From: Candidatus Riflebacteria bacterium HGW-Riflebacteria-1
Lineage (GTDB): Bacteria > Muiribacteriota > Ozemobacteria > Ozemobacterales > Ozemobacteraceae
Assembly: GCA_002839445.1 (NCBI GenBank)
Contig: PGYB01000001.1
Span: 218,735 to 282,734, forward strand
Length of the DNA: 64,000 nucleotides
Direction: 5' to 3'
The notes below the pieces were generated by a model that was given only the letters and a program-made list of their open reading frames with translations, did no database searches and had not been told where the DNA came from. Position numbers and translations under genes: made by a program. The first letter of the stretch is position 1. Each line of letters begins with the position of its first letter. Shown one piece after another: positions 1 to 7,826 of this stretch.

Positions 1-286
<286 letters not shown>

Positions 287-310
287 AGCCCGGTAAAACC
301 AGGTAAAATT

Positions 311-352
311 AACAACAAAAAAACCGCTCATCTGAGCGGTTTTTTTGTTGTT
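311..352. terminator. Bidirectional Rho-independent terminator
   Basis: A perfect 20-bp inverted repeat (311-330 and 333-352) separated by only two bases. The GC core is CCGCTCA/TGAGCGG, with an A tract on the left arm and a T tract on the right arm. It lies between the convergent lysS and the zincin gene and should terminate both. Confidence 0.93.
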
Positions 353-365
353 GTCTGATTTGAAA

Positions 366-1751
366 TCAGTGCATATTGCGGCGCAACTGCCTTACTCGTT
401 CTTTAGCCTGCTGCATTCTCAGATGAGCGGCCTGAACCTGCTGGCGGTTACTGCGAGAGTCGGCCATAAGACGATTGTATTCGGCAAAAGCCTGGTAATA
501 CAGTTCCTGGGCTTTGGCCAGATCATTTATGCCGCTGAATTCGCCAACTCCGCTGCCGGGAATTTCGGGGGCGGTTGCACCAGAAGTAGGAGCTGTGCCC
601 GGCGAAGAAACGCTGACATTCGGCTCGATTGAAGCAGAGGGAGCTGGGGCTGGAGCCGCCGCACTCTGCGCACCGCCGAACAGGCCCGAAAACCAGCTCG
701 AAATTCTTCCCCAGAACGAAGTGGGATTCGAAGTTGTTGTGGTGGTGGTTGTCGGCCGGGTGTTAGACGGCTGACCGGTTGTGCCGGCAGTAGCGACAAC
801 CAGGCCGACCTGAGCGAGATAATCATACAGCGCGCGGCTGACGGTGCGCGAACCGCCATTCACGTAGTCAAGAATGTCGTTGAGAGAAATTTTACCCTGG
901 CTGTTGTTAACCAGAATCTTTGCCAGCGCGACTTTATCATCTGGATATAGAGCGGCAAACTTGCTACAGAAATCACGAAGCGAGAAATGCGGTCCAGTGC
1001 GCGAAATCGCATTAAACACTTTGTCGCGGCCAGAAGTGATACCACCAAAGCTGTCATAGAGAACCTTGGCAACAAACAATTCGTTGCGGGCCATCTCTGA
1101 GAAGCTGTTATTCTGCAAAAAAGCAAGAGTGCTGGCGCTATTGAGGTTAAAAGAAAAAACCATACCGCCATTTTTCTGGGCTGCAAAGGCATTAGCCCAG
1201 CCTTCTACCCATGCGGTGTTTTCGTTGGGCAGAATTTCGTCGAGATAATGCTTGTTGTCGTCACCATAGTCGAGTCCACTGAAACGATAGGTGCTCGGGT
1301 AACCGTTGAGCATTGCAACATGGCCAAATTCATGCACAAACAGAAAGGTCTTGCTCGAATCTGAAGAAAAACTGTTTATGTAATTATACAGGTTCAGATT
1401 GTAGCCACTGGAAGTCTTCTCGGTGTAAGCGGTAACATTGCGGTCGCTCACTTTGAGGTTAAGCGGTTGCGCCAGATGCGCGGAAGTATCACGGGCGTAT
1501 TCAAAAATTGTCTTGCCATCTGGCAACTTGAGATTCAGGTAATTGCGCCACGACGAACCGACAGGAAGATCGTTCGGGCTGTTGAGTCTGGTTGTACGAT
1601 AGCCGAGCTCGTTACCATAAGAGTCTTTGATTACCTGTTCATAAACAAGATTAAGACCGCCCGCCAATACCGGCATGGCGGTCAGCATTATGAAAGCAAG
1701 TAAAACCAGCCAATGTCTGGCGCCAGATCGAGCAGAGAGTGTTTTGAGCAT
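366..1751 (-). CDS. Exported HExxH zinc-metallopeptidase-like protein
   Basis: A putative exported zincin of 461 aa. An N-terminal hydrophobic segment ending in an Ala-rich stretch (about residues 13-31) looks like a signal peptide. HEFGH at about 140-144 gives two zinc-ligand histidines and the catalytic Glu, and AWVEGWANAF about 40 residues later supplies a plausible third ligand Glu (about 183). After about residue 325 there is a Pro/Thr linker with a run of seven Thr, an aromatic amphipathic stretch (FWGRISSWFSGLFGG), an Ala/Pro/Ser linker and a basic, Gln-rich C-terminal coiled-coil segment. The start is taken at the second in-frame ATG because AGGA sits eight bases before it; the ATG 15 bases upstream has no such site. 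The family was not recognised; substrate is unknown. Confidence 0.75.
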   Translation of the reverse strand: MLKTLSARSGARHWLVLLAFIMLTAMPVLAGGLNLVYEQVIKDSYGNELGYRTTRLNSPNDLPVGSSWRNYLNLKLPDGKTIFEYARDTSAHLAQPLNLKVSDRNVTAYTEKTSSGYNLNLYNYINSFSSDSSKTFLFVHEFGHVAMLNGYPSTYRFSGLDYGDDNKHYLDEILPNENTAWVEGWANAFAAQKNGGMVFSFNLNSASTLAFLQNNSFSEMARNELFVAKVLYDSFGGITSGRDKVFNAISRTGPHFSLRDFCSKFAALYPDDKVALAKILVNNSQGKISLNDILDYVNGGSRTVSRALYDYLAQVGLVVATAGTTGQPSNTRPTTTTTTTSNPTSFWGRISSWFSGLFGGAQSAAAPAPAPSASIEPNVSVSSPGTAPTSGATAPEIPGSGVGEFSGINDLAKAQELYYQAFAEYNRLMADSRSNRQQVQAAHLRMQQAKERVRQLRRNMH

Positions 1752-1774
1752 ATTTTTTCCTGCCATGAGGGTTA

Positions 1775-1780
1775 ATTATA
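1775..1780 (-). promoter_or_regulatory. -10 box for the zincin gene
   Basis: TATAAT on the minus strand, about 24 bases before the chosen start. A second TATAAT lies about 13 bases further upstream on the same strand. No good -35 was found at 17 bases, so this is a tentative promoter. Confidence 0.4.
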
Positions 1781-1852
1781 AATCAATTATATGAATCATC
1801 TCGCCGTACGTCCAGTCGCTCAGCGCATTATTTTTGTTTTTTTGTAAAGATT

Positions 1853-1883
1853 CTGACACATAAACTGGATTTGCCGGTATAAT
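1853..1883 (+). promoter_or_regulatory. Promoter of the DMT transporter, probably leaderless
   Basis: CTGACA (1853-1858) and a consensus TATAAT (1878-1883) separated by 19 bases. The -10 box abuts the ATG at 1884. Transcription starting about seven bases downstream would begin at the second ATG (1890), so the mRNA would be leaderless. Confidence 0.5.
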
Positions 1884-1889
1884 ATGGCG

Positions 1890-2822
1890 ATGAATCCGAT
1901 TATCAACGGTTCTTTACGAGTTGCACTGGCTGCTGTTATCTGGGGAGTCGCCTACCCTCTTACCAAACTTGTGCTGGCCGACACCCCCCCGGTGCAACTA
2001 GGATTTCTGCGCTTTCTGCTGGCCGGCCTGATTTTTATGATTTCAGAACGCAGCATGCCATTGCATGGTGTCGAGCCCGAAGATCGAAAGTGCTTTTACA
2101 AACTGGCATTCTGGGGAGTTTTTCTGCTTATTCTCGGCATGAACTTTGGGCTGTTCTGGGCGCCCGGCATCGCCGCGTCACTGCTTTCTGGCACTCCCCC
2201 ACTATTTACCGTTGTTCTGGCGGCAATTCTTCTCGGCGAAAAAATGCGGATTTCCCAGTTTGTTTCGATTGGACTGGCGCTGACAGGCTTGGCGCTGCTC
2301 GGCGGCGATGTCAGCAGCAGCCAGGAGGGCCTGCTTCCCTGGCAGATCTGGGTCGGCTGCCTGCTCACTCTTATACCGCAGTTTTCGTGGGCGATGTATG
2401 GTATAACCGGCAAGCGTCTGAGCGCGAAATATCACTGGCGAACAATTTGCCGCGACACCTTTATGCTCGGCGCGCTTATGCTGCTTCCGCTGGCAACTAT
2501 CGAAGCCGCTGTTACCGGCTTTGGCATTTGGAACGGTCAGACGGTCGCGATTCTGCTTTATCTGGCGATATTTAACTCGGTAGTCACCTATTCGCTCTGG
2601 AACAGCGCGTTGAAGCTGATTCCGGTTGCGCTCGCCAGTTTTCTGATTTATTTACAACCTGTATCAGGAGCGATTCTTTCGTATTTCATTTTTGGCGAGA
2701 GTCTTGGCTGGAATGGCGTTGCCGGCACTGCGCTGATTTTTGTCGCGCTGACGCTTGTCTTGCTGCCCAACACCAGAAGCAAAAGTGTAGAAAAATCAGC
2801 AGTTGCTCAAAACATTGGCTGA
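1890..2822 (+). CDS. DMT (EamA) family transporter
   Basis: An inner-membrane permease of about 310 aa with two EamA repeats of roughly five transmembrane helices each, the layout of the drug/metabolite transporter superfamily. Characteristic pieces are the first helix AAVIWGVAYPLTKLVL, then PPVQLGFLRFLLAGLIF, an inter-helix LLSGTPPLFTVVLAAILLGEK, and in the second repeat NSALKLIPVALASFLIYLQPVSGAILSYFIFGE. Substrate cannot be told from sequence; family members export amino acids, metabolites or drugs. Two ATGs are available (1884 and 1890). The later one is preferred because the -10 box directly abuts the first. No Shine-Dalgarno is present at either. The gene overlaps the promoter of the next gene. 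Confidence 0.85.
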   Translation: MNPIINGSLRVALAAVIWGVAYPLTKLVLADTPPVQLGFLRFLLAGLIFMISERSMPLHGVEPEDRKCFYKLAFWGVFLLILGMNFGLFWAPGIAASLLSGTPPLFTVVLAAILLGEKMRISQFVSIGLALTGLALLGGDVSSSQEGLLPWQIWVGCLLTLIPQFSWAMYGITGKRLSAKYHWRTICRDTFMLGALMLLPLATIEAAVTGFGIWNGQTVAILLYLAIFNSVVTYSLWNSALKLIPVALASFLIYLQPVSGAILSYFIFGESLGWNGVAGTALIFVALTLVLLPNTRSKSVEKSAVAQNIG

Positions 2823-2831
2823 GAGTAGAAT
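2803..2831 (+). promoter_or_regulatory. Promoter for the exported protein at 2863
   Basis: TTGCTC (2803-2808) and TAGAAT (2826-2831), 17 bases apart. The -35 lies inside the end of the DMT gene. A start site about seven bases downstream leaves a short leader with AGGAG before the ATG at 2863. Confidence 0.65.
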
Positions 2832-2862
2832 CATGATCGACATTCACCTCAGGAGCTTTTCA

Positions 2863-3873
2863 ATGCCCTTCACCAGAGTAGTTTTTTTCATCGTTGTATT
2901 TTGCCTGTTCATGAATCCTGCTTCTGTTCAGGCCGTGACTCCACAGGTAAGACTGCCCGAATGGAACCGCACCAGCTTTGCTATTGCTGAATGGAAGCCG
3001 GATCAGAGCATACTGGTGATCAGCGTTTCTATTGAGGCAAATCAAGTGGGGCTGAGCAAGATTTCATCGCAGCTTTATGCTCCAGAAGAGCTCAATGTTC
3101 CGGTTAACCGCCACGAACGCGAGACTCTGGCAAAGGGCGACAAAGTTGTATTCATGCACAAGATCAGCGTTAAAAAAGGATTTTCAGGTTGGTTTGAACT
3201 TGATGTCAGAGCGCTGCCCGATCGGGCAGAAATGATGGCGCTGGTTGCAAGGCAACATGCGGACGCGCCACTTACCCGCAAAATCCTCGGAGAAGAAGTC
3301 AACACTATTGAACGGCCATTGCAGATCGGCACTTCTATGCCGATTCTGCTGCGTGAAGACGCTGCTCTCAGCACAATGCCTGAGGTGGCTTTTACAGAAG
3401 AACTCGAAAACGGCGACAGAAAGTATTACCTGTGGTACCCGCCAGAAGGACTGGGCAAAGGCATAACCGCCGAAGGCCTGAAAACCTACTCGGCAGCACT
3501 GCGCACCGCCAGTCTTGCCAAATCAGAGTCAGCTGCCAGAATGCTGCTGCGCAAGTTCGAAACCAGTAGCGAAGCAATCGGCATCGAAAAAGCGAATGGC
3601 GAAACCTTTATGCTGCCGGCAAAGGCAGCCGCTGATCTGATCAACGCCAATCAGTTGACCATGCGGGCTGTGTTTGGCGCAAAGCCTGAAATTCTCGAAG
3701 AACACCTCAAAGCAATGCGTCCGGGGCATACCAGACCTTTTCTTTACTACAACCTGGCTGTGCTTGAGAACAGCCAGGCAAAGCGAACAGCCGGCAAACA
3801 TCTTGAAAATGCTCTGGCCGACCAGCCAGCCTGGCCGCTCGCCAAAAAGCTTCTGAAGCAGCTGAAGAAATAA
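2863..3873 (+). CDS. Exported protein of unknown function
   Basis: A 336-aa protein with an N-terminal signal peptide (hydrophobic VVFFIVVFCLFM, then a cleavage-like SVQA). The mature N-terminal half is predicted beta-rich and contains a DVRALPDRAE stretch. The last 60 residues (LYYNLAVLENSQAKRTAGKHL and on) look like a degenerate TPR helix pair. The start at 2863 is chosen because AGGAG precedes it and the signal peptide begins there; an ATG 60 bases upstream would lie before the promoter's expected start site. It is followed 11 bases later by a small membrane ORF with its own Shine-Dalgarno, so the two are probably co-transcribed. Not recognised. Confidence 0.75.
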   Translation: MPFTRVVFFIVVFCLFMNPASVQAVTPQVRLPEWNRTSFAIAEWKPDQSILVISVSIEANQVGLSKISSQLYAPEELNVPVNRHERETLAKGDKVVFMHKISVKKGFSGWFELDVRALPDRAEMMALVARQHADAPLTRKILGEEVNTIERPLQIGTSMPILLREDAALSTMPEVAFTEELENGDRKYYLWYPPEGLGKGITAEGLKTYSAALRTASLAKSESAARMLLRKFETSSEAIGIEKANGETFMLPAKAAADLINANQLTMRAVFGAKPEILEEHLKAMRPGHTRPFLYYNLAVLENSQAKRTAGKHLENALADQPAWPLAKKLLKQLKK

Positions 3874-3884
3874 GGAGACGATAG

Positions 3885-4037
3885 ATGCTCTGGTTTTTCG
3901 CCTTTACCGCCGTTGGAATAGCTATTTTTGCTTTTTTTCTGGCACTGCGCAAGTTTTTTGCCCTGCCGCTGCTGCAGCTCTTGGGCGGCAGTGCTGTTCT
4001 GGGCCTGTGCGGCCTGCTGGCCGCCAGAACCCGATAA
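3885..4037 (+). CDS. Small two-helix membrane protein (50 aa)
   Basis: A short ORF with GGAG seven bases before its ATG, starting 11 bases after the preceding gene. It encodes two hydrophobic helices (about residues 3-20 and 26-46) split by a short basic LRKFF turn, ending in a positively charged AARTR tail. The ribosome site, operon position and clean hairpin-membrane topology support a real gene. No family was recognised and no function is proposed. Confidence 0.55.
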   Translation: MLWFFAFTAVGIAIFAFFLALRKFFALPLLQLLGGSAVLGLCGLLAARTR

Positions 4038-4199
4038 CAAATCGCCAGGAGAATCTCTGGCAGAAACTACTTTCAGTCGCTGGTTGTAGAGATCGCGCCA
4101 ATTTCAGCAGTCTCAGCAGATTTGCTCTATTCTGCGCAGCTCTGCATAAGCAAATAATTGTGCAAAAAGCCTACGCTTATGAAACATGGCGTTTTGTCA

Positions 4200-5144
4200 T
4201 CAACCCAGACCGTTTGCCTGCAGCCAGCGCTCGGCATCGAGCGCTGCGACACAGCCGGTTCCGGCGGCGCTGATCGCCTGCCGGTAGTGCGGGTCGGTAA
4301 CATCGCCAGCCGCGAAAACGCCTTCGACCGAAGTGGCGGTTGACGGAGTTTTTACCTTTATGTAACCCTTAGCATCGATTTCAAGGGCATTTTTGACGAA
4401 ACCGGTGTTGGGTGTATGTCCGATCGACATGAAAAGACCTTTGCACGCATAATCGCTGAGCTGCGATGTTTTAACGTTTTTGAGCTTTACACCCTCAAGA
4501 AACTGGCTGCCATAAGCCTCTTCGAGCACAGAATCAAATATGATTTCGATCTTGGGATTGTCGAAAGCACGCTTCCGCATAGCCTTGCTGGCCCTGAATT
4601 CATCACGACGATGTATAAGCAGCACCTTTGAAGCAAACCTGCCCAGATAGCAGGCCTCCTCGATAGCTGAATCACCGCCACCGACAACCGCGATAACCTG
4701 GTTGCGAAAGATCGGCAAAGCGCCGTCGCAGGTAGCGCAGGCCGAAATGCCTTTACCCCAGAATGTTTTTACGCTTGGCAGATCAAGCATTATTGCACTG
4801 GCACCGGTCGCGATAATTATTGAATGCGCCGTGATAGTGCGTGATGCGTTGCTCAGCGTGAACGGGCGACTCGAAAAATCGACAGAATCAATGTCTTCCA
4901 TGATAAATTCAGTGCCAAAACGCTCAGCCTGCTTGCGCATGCGGCTGATAAGCTCCGGGCCATCAATGCCTTCGGGAAAGCCCGGAAAATTCTCGACCTC
5001 GGTAGTTGTCATCAACTGGCCGCCCGGCTGACCGCCCTTCATGAAGCCTTCGATAACGACAGGCTGCAGATCGGCGCGGGCAGCGTAAATAGCTGCAGTA
5101 AGCCCAGACGGGCCAGAACCAATGATTACCAGTTTCTTTGCCAT
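4200..5144 (-). CDS. trxB: Thioredoxin reductase
   Basis: An FAD-dependent disulfide reductase that passes electrons from NADPH to thioredoxin in the cytoplasm. The 314-aa length fits the low-molecular-weight bacterial class. Visible are the FAD-binding GSGPSG (9-14), GGQPGGQLMTTTEVENFPGF, the redox pair CATC (136-139), the NADPH-binding GGGDSA (155-160) with HRRDEFRA (178-185) giving NADPH preference, and the second FAD motif GVFAAGDV. The start is the internal ATG at 5144, preceded by AGGAGA; the longer upstream frame lacks a ribosome site. It is divergently arranged with uvsE, and the shared gap holds promoters for both. Confidence is very high. Confidence 0.97.
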   Translation of the reverse strand: MAKKLVIIGSGPSGLTAAIYAARADLQPVVIEGFMKGGQPGGQLMTTTEVENFPGFPEGIDGPELISRMRKQAERFGTEFIMEDIDSVDFSSRPFTLSNASRTITAHSIIIATGASAIMLDLPSVKTFWGKGISACATCDGALPIFRNQVIAVVGGGDSAIEEACYLGRFASKVLLIHRRDEFRASKAMRKRAFDNPKIEIIFDSVLEEAYGSQFLEGVKLKNVKTSQLSDYACKGLFMSIGHTPNTGFVKNALEIDAKGYIKVKTPSTATSVEGVFAAGDVTDPHYRQAISAAGTGCVAALDAERWLQANGLG

Positions 5145-5184
5145 GATTGTTCTCCTGAAATTCGTATTGGTATGATTTTGTGTG

Positions 5185-5190
5185 ATTATA
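5185..5190 (-). promoter_or_regulatory. -10 box for trxB
   Basis: Minus-strand TATAAT, about 40 bases before the trxB start. TTAAAA lies 17 bases upstream as a weak -35. Confidence 0.5.
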
Positions 5191-5258
5191 CAATGAAGCC
5201 GCAAAAATTTTAACCCTGATAATTAACCAGTCAAATTTCGGGCGCAACTTTGCAGATA

Positions 5259-5267
5259 TGCTAGAAT
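5259..5267 (+). promoter_or_regulatory. Extended -10 promoter for uvsE
   Basis: TGCTAGAAT, an extended -10 element (TGn plus TAGAAT) with no clear -35. It lies about 30 bases before the proposed TTG start of uvsE. Confidence 0.45.
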
Positions 5268-5296
5268 GATGCAACATCTTCAAGCTGGTGATAACA

Positions 5297-6202
5297 TTGA
5301 TCAGACTAGGGCTGTGCTGCCTTTTCAAACAACAACCGATAAAGTTTTCTACGACAACCGCCACTCATCTGCTCAAAATGAGCAGAGAACAACAGTTACA
5401 AAAGCTTTCGCACCTGTGCCTGAGCAACGCCGAAGCGCTCAAGCATGCCTACAGCTTCTGTGCAGATGCCGGCATTGGCTGCTTTCGCATCAACAGCCAG
5501 ATTCTGCCACTAAAGACTCACCCGCAAATCACTTATCGCGTAGAAGACCTGCCAGATGGGAAAAAAATAATCGCAACCTTCAGCGAATGCGGCAAACTGT
5601 TGCGCAAACGCTGTCTGAGAGCCTCTTTTCATCCTGATCAATTCGTCGTGCTGAATTCACCTAATCCACAGACTGTTGCCAGTTCAATCGCCGAAATTGA
5701 GTATCAGAACGAAGTTGCCGAATGGGTCGGTGCCGACGTCATCAATATTCACGCTGGTGGTGGCTACGGCGACAAAAAATCAGCTCTCGCGCGATTCATC
5801 GCCGCCTTCGCGCAGCTGTCGACCGCGGCAAAAAGCAGACTCACCATTGAAAATGACGACAAAACCTACACACCCGCAGAGCTCCTGCCCGTTTGCCGCA
5901 AACTAAAAATTCCGCTTGTCTATGACGTTCATCATCATCGCTGTCTGCCAGACAGTCTGAGCATCAAAGAAGCGAGCGATGCTGCTCTGGCAACCTGGAA
6001 CCGCGAGCCAATGTTCCACCTTTCCAGCCCGATTGAAGGCTGGAGCGGCAAACAGCCATATCGACACCACGACTACATCGATCCTGATGATTTTCCTGAA
6101 TACTGGCGCCGGCTCACCGTAGATTTTACCATCGAAGTAGAAGCGAAAGCCAAAGAACTTGCAGTTCTGCAACTTAAGGGTCAACTGGCAAACGACGAGT
6201 AA
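5297..6202 (+). CDS. uvsE: UV damage endonuclease UvsE/UVDE
   Basis: A TIM-barrel, metal-dependent endonuclease that nicks DNA 5' to UV photoproducts, starting alternative excision repair. The 301-aa protein shows the family sequence in order: IRLGLCC at the start, CLSNAEALKHAY, GIGCFRINSQILPL, SFHPDQFVVLNSP with metal-ligand His, INIHAGGGYGDK, LTIENDDKTYTP with catalytic Glu and Asp, VYDVHHHRC and FHLSSP, then EVEAKAKELAVLQL. A TTG start at 5297 gives the usual MIRLG N-terminus and has GGTGAT eight bases upstream; a GTG three codons earlier is the alternative. Confidence in function is high. Confidence 0.92.
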   Translation: MIRLGLCCLFKQQPIKFSTTTATHLLKMSREQQLQKLSHLCLSNAEALKHAYSFCADAGIGCFRINSQILPLKTHPQITYRVEDLPDGKKIIATFSECGKLLRKRCLRASFHPDQFVVLNSPNPQTVASSIAEIEYQNEVAEWVGADVINIHAGGGYGDKKSALARFIAAFAQLSTAAKSRLTIENDDKTYTPAELLPVCRKLKIPLVYDVHHHRCLPDSLSIKEASDAALATWNREPMFHLSSPIEGWSGKQPYRHHDYIDPDDFPEYWRRLTVDFTIEVEAKAKELAVLQLKGQLANDE

Positions 6203-6438
6203 TGCCGCAATGGATTTGCGTTACGTCATTTTACGTTCAGATATTACCTGCTAGAGAAATGACAGCGTCTTCTTAAATTGCATACCTCTGAAAAATTGGA
6301 CGTTGCAGCGAGTTCATGGCAATCACTGCACTTATAAAACCTGACAGGTCTATAAAATGTCCGACTGAGAATTCCCAGGTGATATTCGCCTCCACGAGCC
6401 AAATAGATAGTGCCTGACGCCTGGGTGAAAAATTGTAG

Positions 6439-6444
6439 TATAAT
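6439..6444 (+). promoter_or_regulatory. -10 box for the beta-lactamase-fold gene
   Basis: Consensus TATAAT, 44 bases before the ATG at 6489. CTGACG lies 19 bases upstream (6414-6419) as a possible -35. Confidence 0.5.
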
Positions 6445-6488
6445 CTTGACTGCGGGTTGCGCCCGTACACTCATGGCAGGAGCTACCA

Positions 6489-7724
6489 ATGAAAAAACTG
6501 ATGTCTATAGTATTGTTTGTGATACTTCTGACGATGCCTGGCTGGGCTGACAATGCCGATCTCTCTCCACAGGAAGCATACGGCCGCATTTTTTCGAGTA
6601 ATGCGGAACAGGTCAAGCAATACTTTGCACCAGAGTTTCTCGCTGTGATTTCTGCCGAAAAAATAGTTGAAATAGGCAAAGTTTACGTCAACGCTCTGGG
6701 TGCTTATAAAAACGCGAAATCCGCAGACAACAAAAAGCATCTTCTCGAATTTGAAAAGGGCACCGCCGAATCATTAATCATTATCAATGCGAACAACAAA
6801 ATTTCTACCCTGTGGTTTGGCGCTCCAGAGATTTCTGACGACAATCTCGCGGCGGTGAAACAGGCTTTTGAAAAACTGACAGGCAAGGTTTCAGTCTGCC
6901 TGCTCCGGCATGACCCGGCAAAAAATGCCCCCGAAGAAATTCTGACTCTTAACGAAAAGACGCCTCTTGGCTGTGGATCAGCATTCAAACTGTATCTGCT
7001 GAAAGCGCTGGATGAATCTGTCAAGCAGGGCAAGCGCAGCTGGGCAGATATAGTTGAAATCCGCGACGAATGGAAATCGTTTCCGACCGGAATCTTACAG
7101 GACTGGCCTGCCGGCAGCCGGCACACTCTTGAAACCGTTGCCGGCCTGATGATATCGCTCAGCGACAATACCGCCACCGACCATATCTACAACCTGCTTG
7201 GCGAAAAAACTCTGCGCGAATATTTTCCGGCGAGCTGCGTCGATCTCTTCAATACCGGGCACCTGCTCAAACTCAAGTTCTTTTTTCCGGCAAAGGCTCT
7301 TGAATTCACTAAAGCTGACGCGGCGGCAAGAAAGGGCATTCTCAATGAAATGAATTCAATCAAGCCTTCTGAAATAGCCTCATACTCAGCGATTTATCAG
7401 ATCGAAAACCCTGTATTAGTAGAAGAACTGGAATGGTTTATCAGCACACGTGACCTGTGCGAAACGATTTATTCAATGCGCGACAATCATCTGCTGCGCA
7501 TAAATCCCGCCGCCGGCCTGGTAAGTAAAAATGACTGGCATATTGCTGGATTCAAGGGTGGCAGCGAACCTGGCGTGCTTAACTATACCTGGGTGCTGCA
7601 GAAAAAAGCCGAAACACCATTTTACACCTTGTCGTGCACCATTATTGACCCGCAAAAACCAGTAGACGAAAGCAACTTCAACCAGTTGGTATCGCGCCTG
7701 CTAAAACTGATCGAGAAACTCTAG
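6489..7724 (+). CDS. Exported class A beta-lactamase-fold serine hydrolase
   Basis: A 411-aa exported protein with a short signal peptide (residues 1-20). Residues about 25-115 form an N-terminal helical/sheet domain like that of the ORF12/LpqF proteins, and the rest is a penicillin-binding/beta-lactamase fold. Catalytic motifs are in the right order: SAFK (164-167) as SxxK, SDN (225-227), and KGGS (356-359) as the KTG equivalent. The SDN sits in LMISLSDNTATDHI, typical of class A enzymes. The N-terminal extra domain argues for an esterase or cell-wall role like LpqF rather than antibiotic resistance, but that is inference. AGGAGC lies before the start. Confidence 0.85.
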   Translation: MKKLMSIVLFVILLTMPGWADNADLSPQEAYGRIFSSNAEQVKQYFAPEFLAVISAEKIVEIGKVYVNALGAYKNAKSADNKKHLLEFEKGTAESLIIINANNKISTLWFGAPEISDDNLAAVKQAFEKLTGKVSVCLLRHDPAKNAPEEILTLNEKTPLGCGSAFKLYLLKALDESVKQGKRSWADIVEIRDEWKSFPTGILQDWPAGSRHTLETVAGLMISLSDNTATDHIYNLLGEKTLREYFPASCVDLFNTGHLLKLKFFFPAKALEFTKADAAARKGILNEMNSIKPSEIASYSAIYQIENPVLVEELEWFISTRDLCETIYSMRDNHLLRINPAAGLVSKNDWHIAGFKGGSEPGVLNYTWVLQKKAETPFYTLSCTIIDPQKPVDESNFNQLVSRLLKLIEKL

Positions 7725-7756
7725 CGGCATTTTCAGGCATTTCGTCAGCCCGTACA

Positions 7757-7785
7757 TTGACGCTTTGCTGTTTCATTCTTATAAT
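7757..7785 (+). promoter_or_regulatory. Strong sigma70-type promoter
   Basis: TTGACG (7757-7762) and TATAAT (7780-7785) with an ideal 17-base spacer, upstream of the C39-like gene at 7827. Confidence 0.85.
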
Positions 7786-7826
7786 CATAAGAAAATCGAC
7801 AATTACGGCCAACGATGGAGGTCGCT

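Noticed and set aside
6244..6489. Minus-strand ORF with a CSDCH/CNLRRRCH-like cysteine pattern
   Set aside because: It has no ribosome site, overlaps the promoter and start of the beta-lactamase-fold gene, and begins within that gene's Shine-Dalgarno region. The cysteine pattern is probably chance, though a decayed zinc-ribbon fragment is not excluded.
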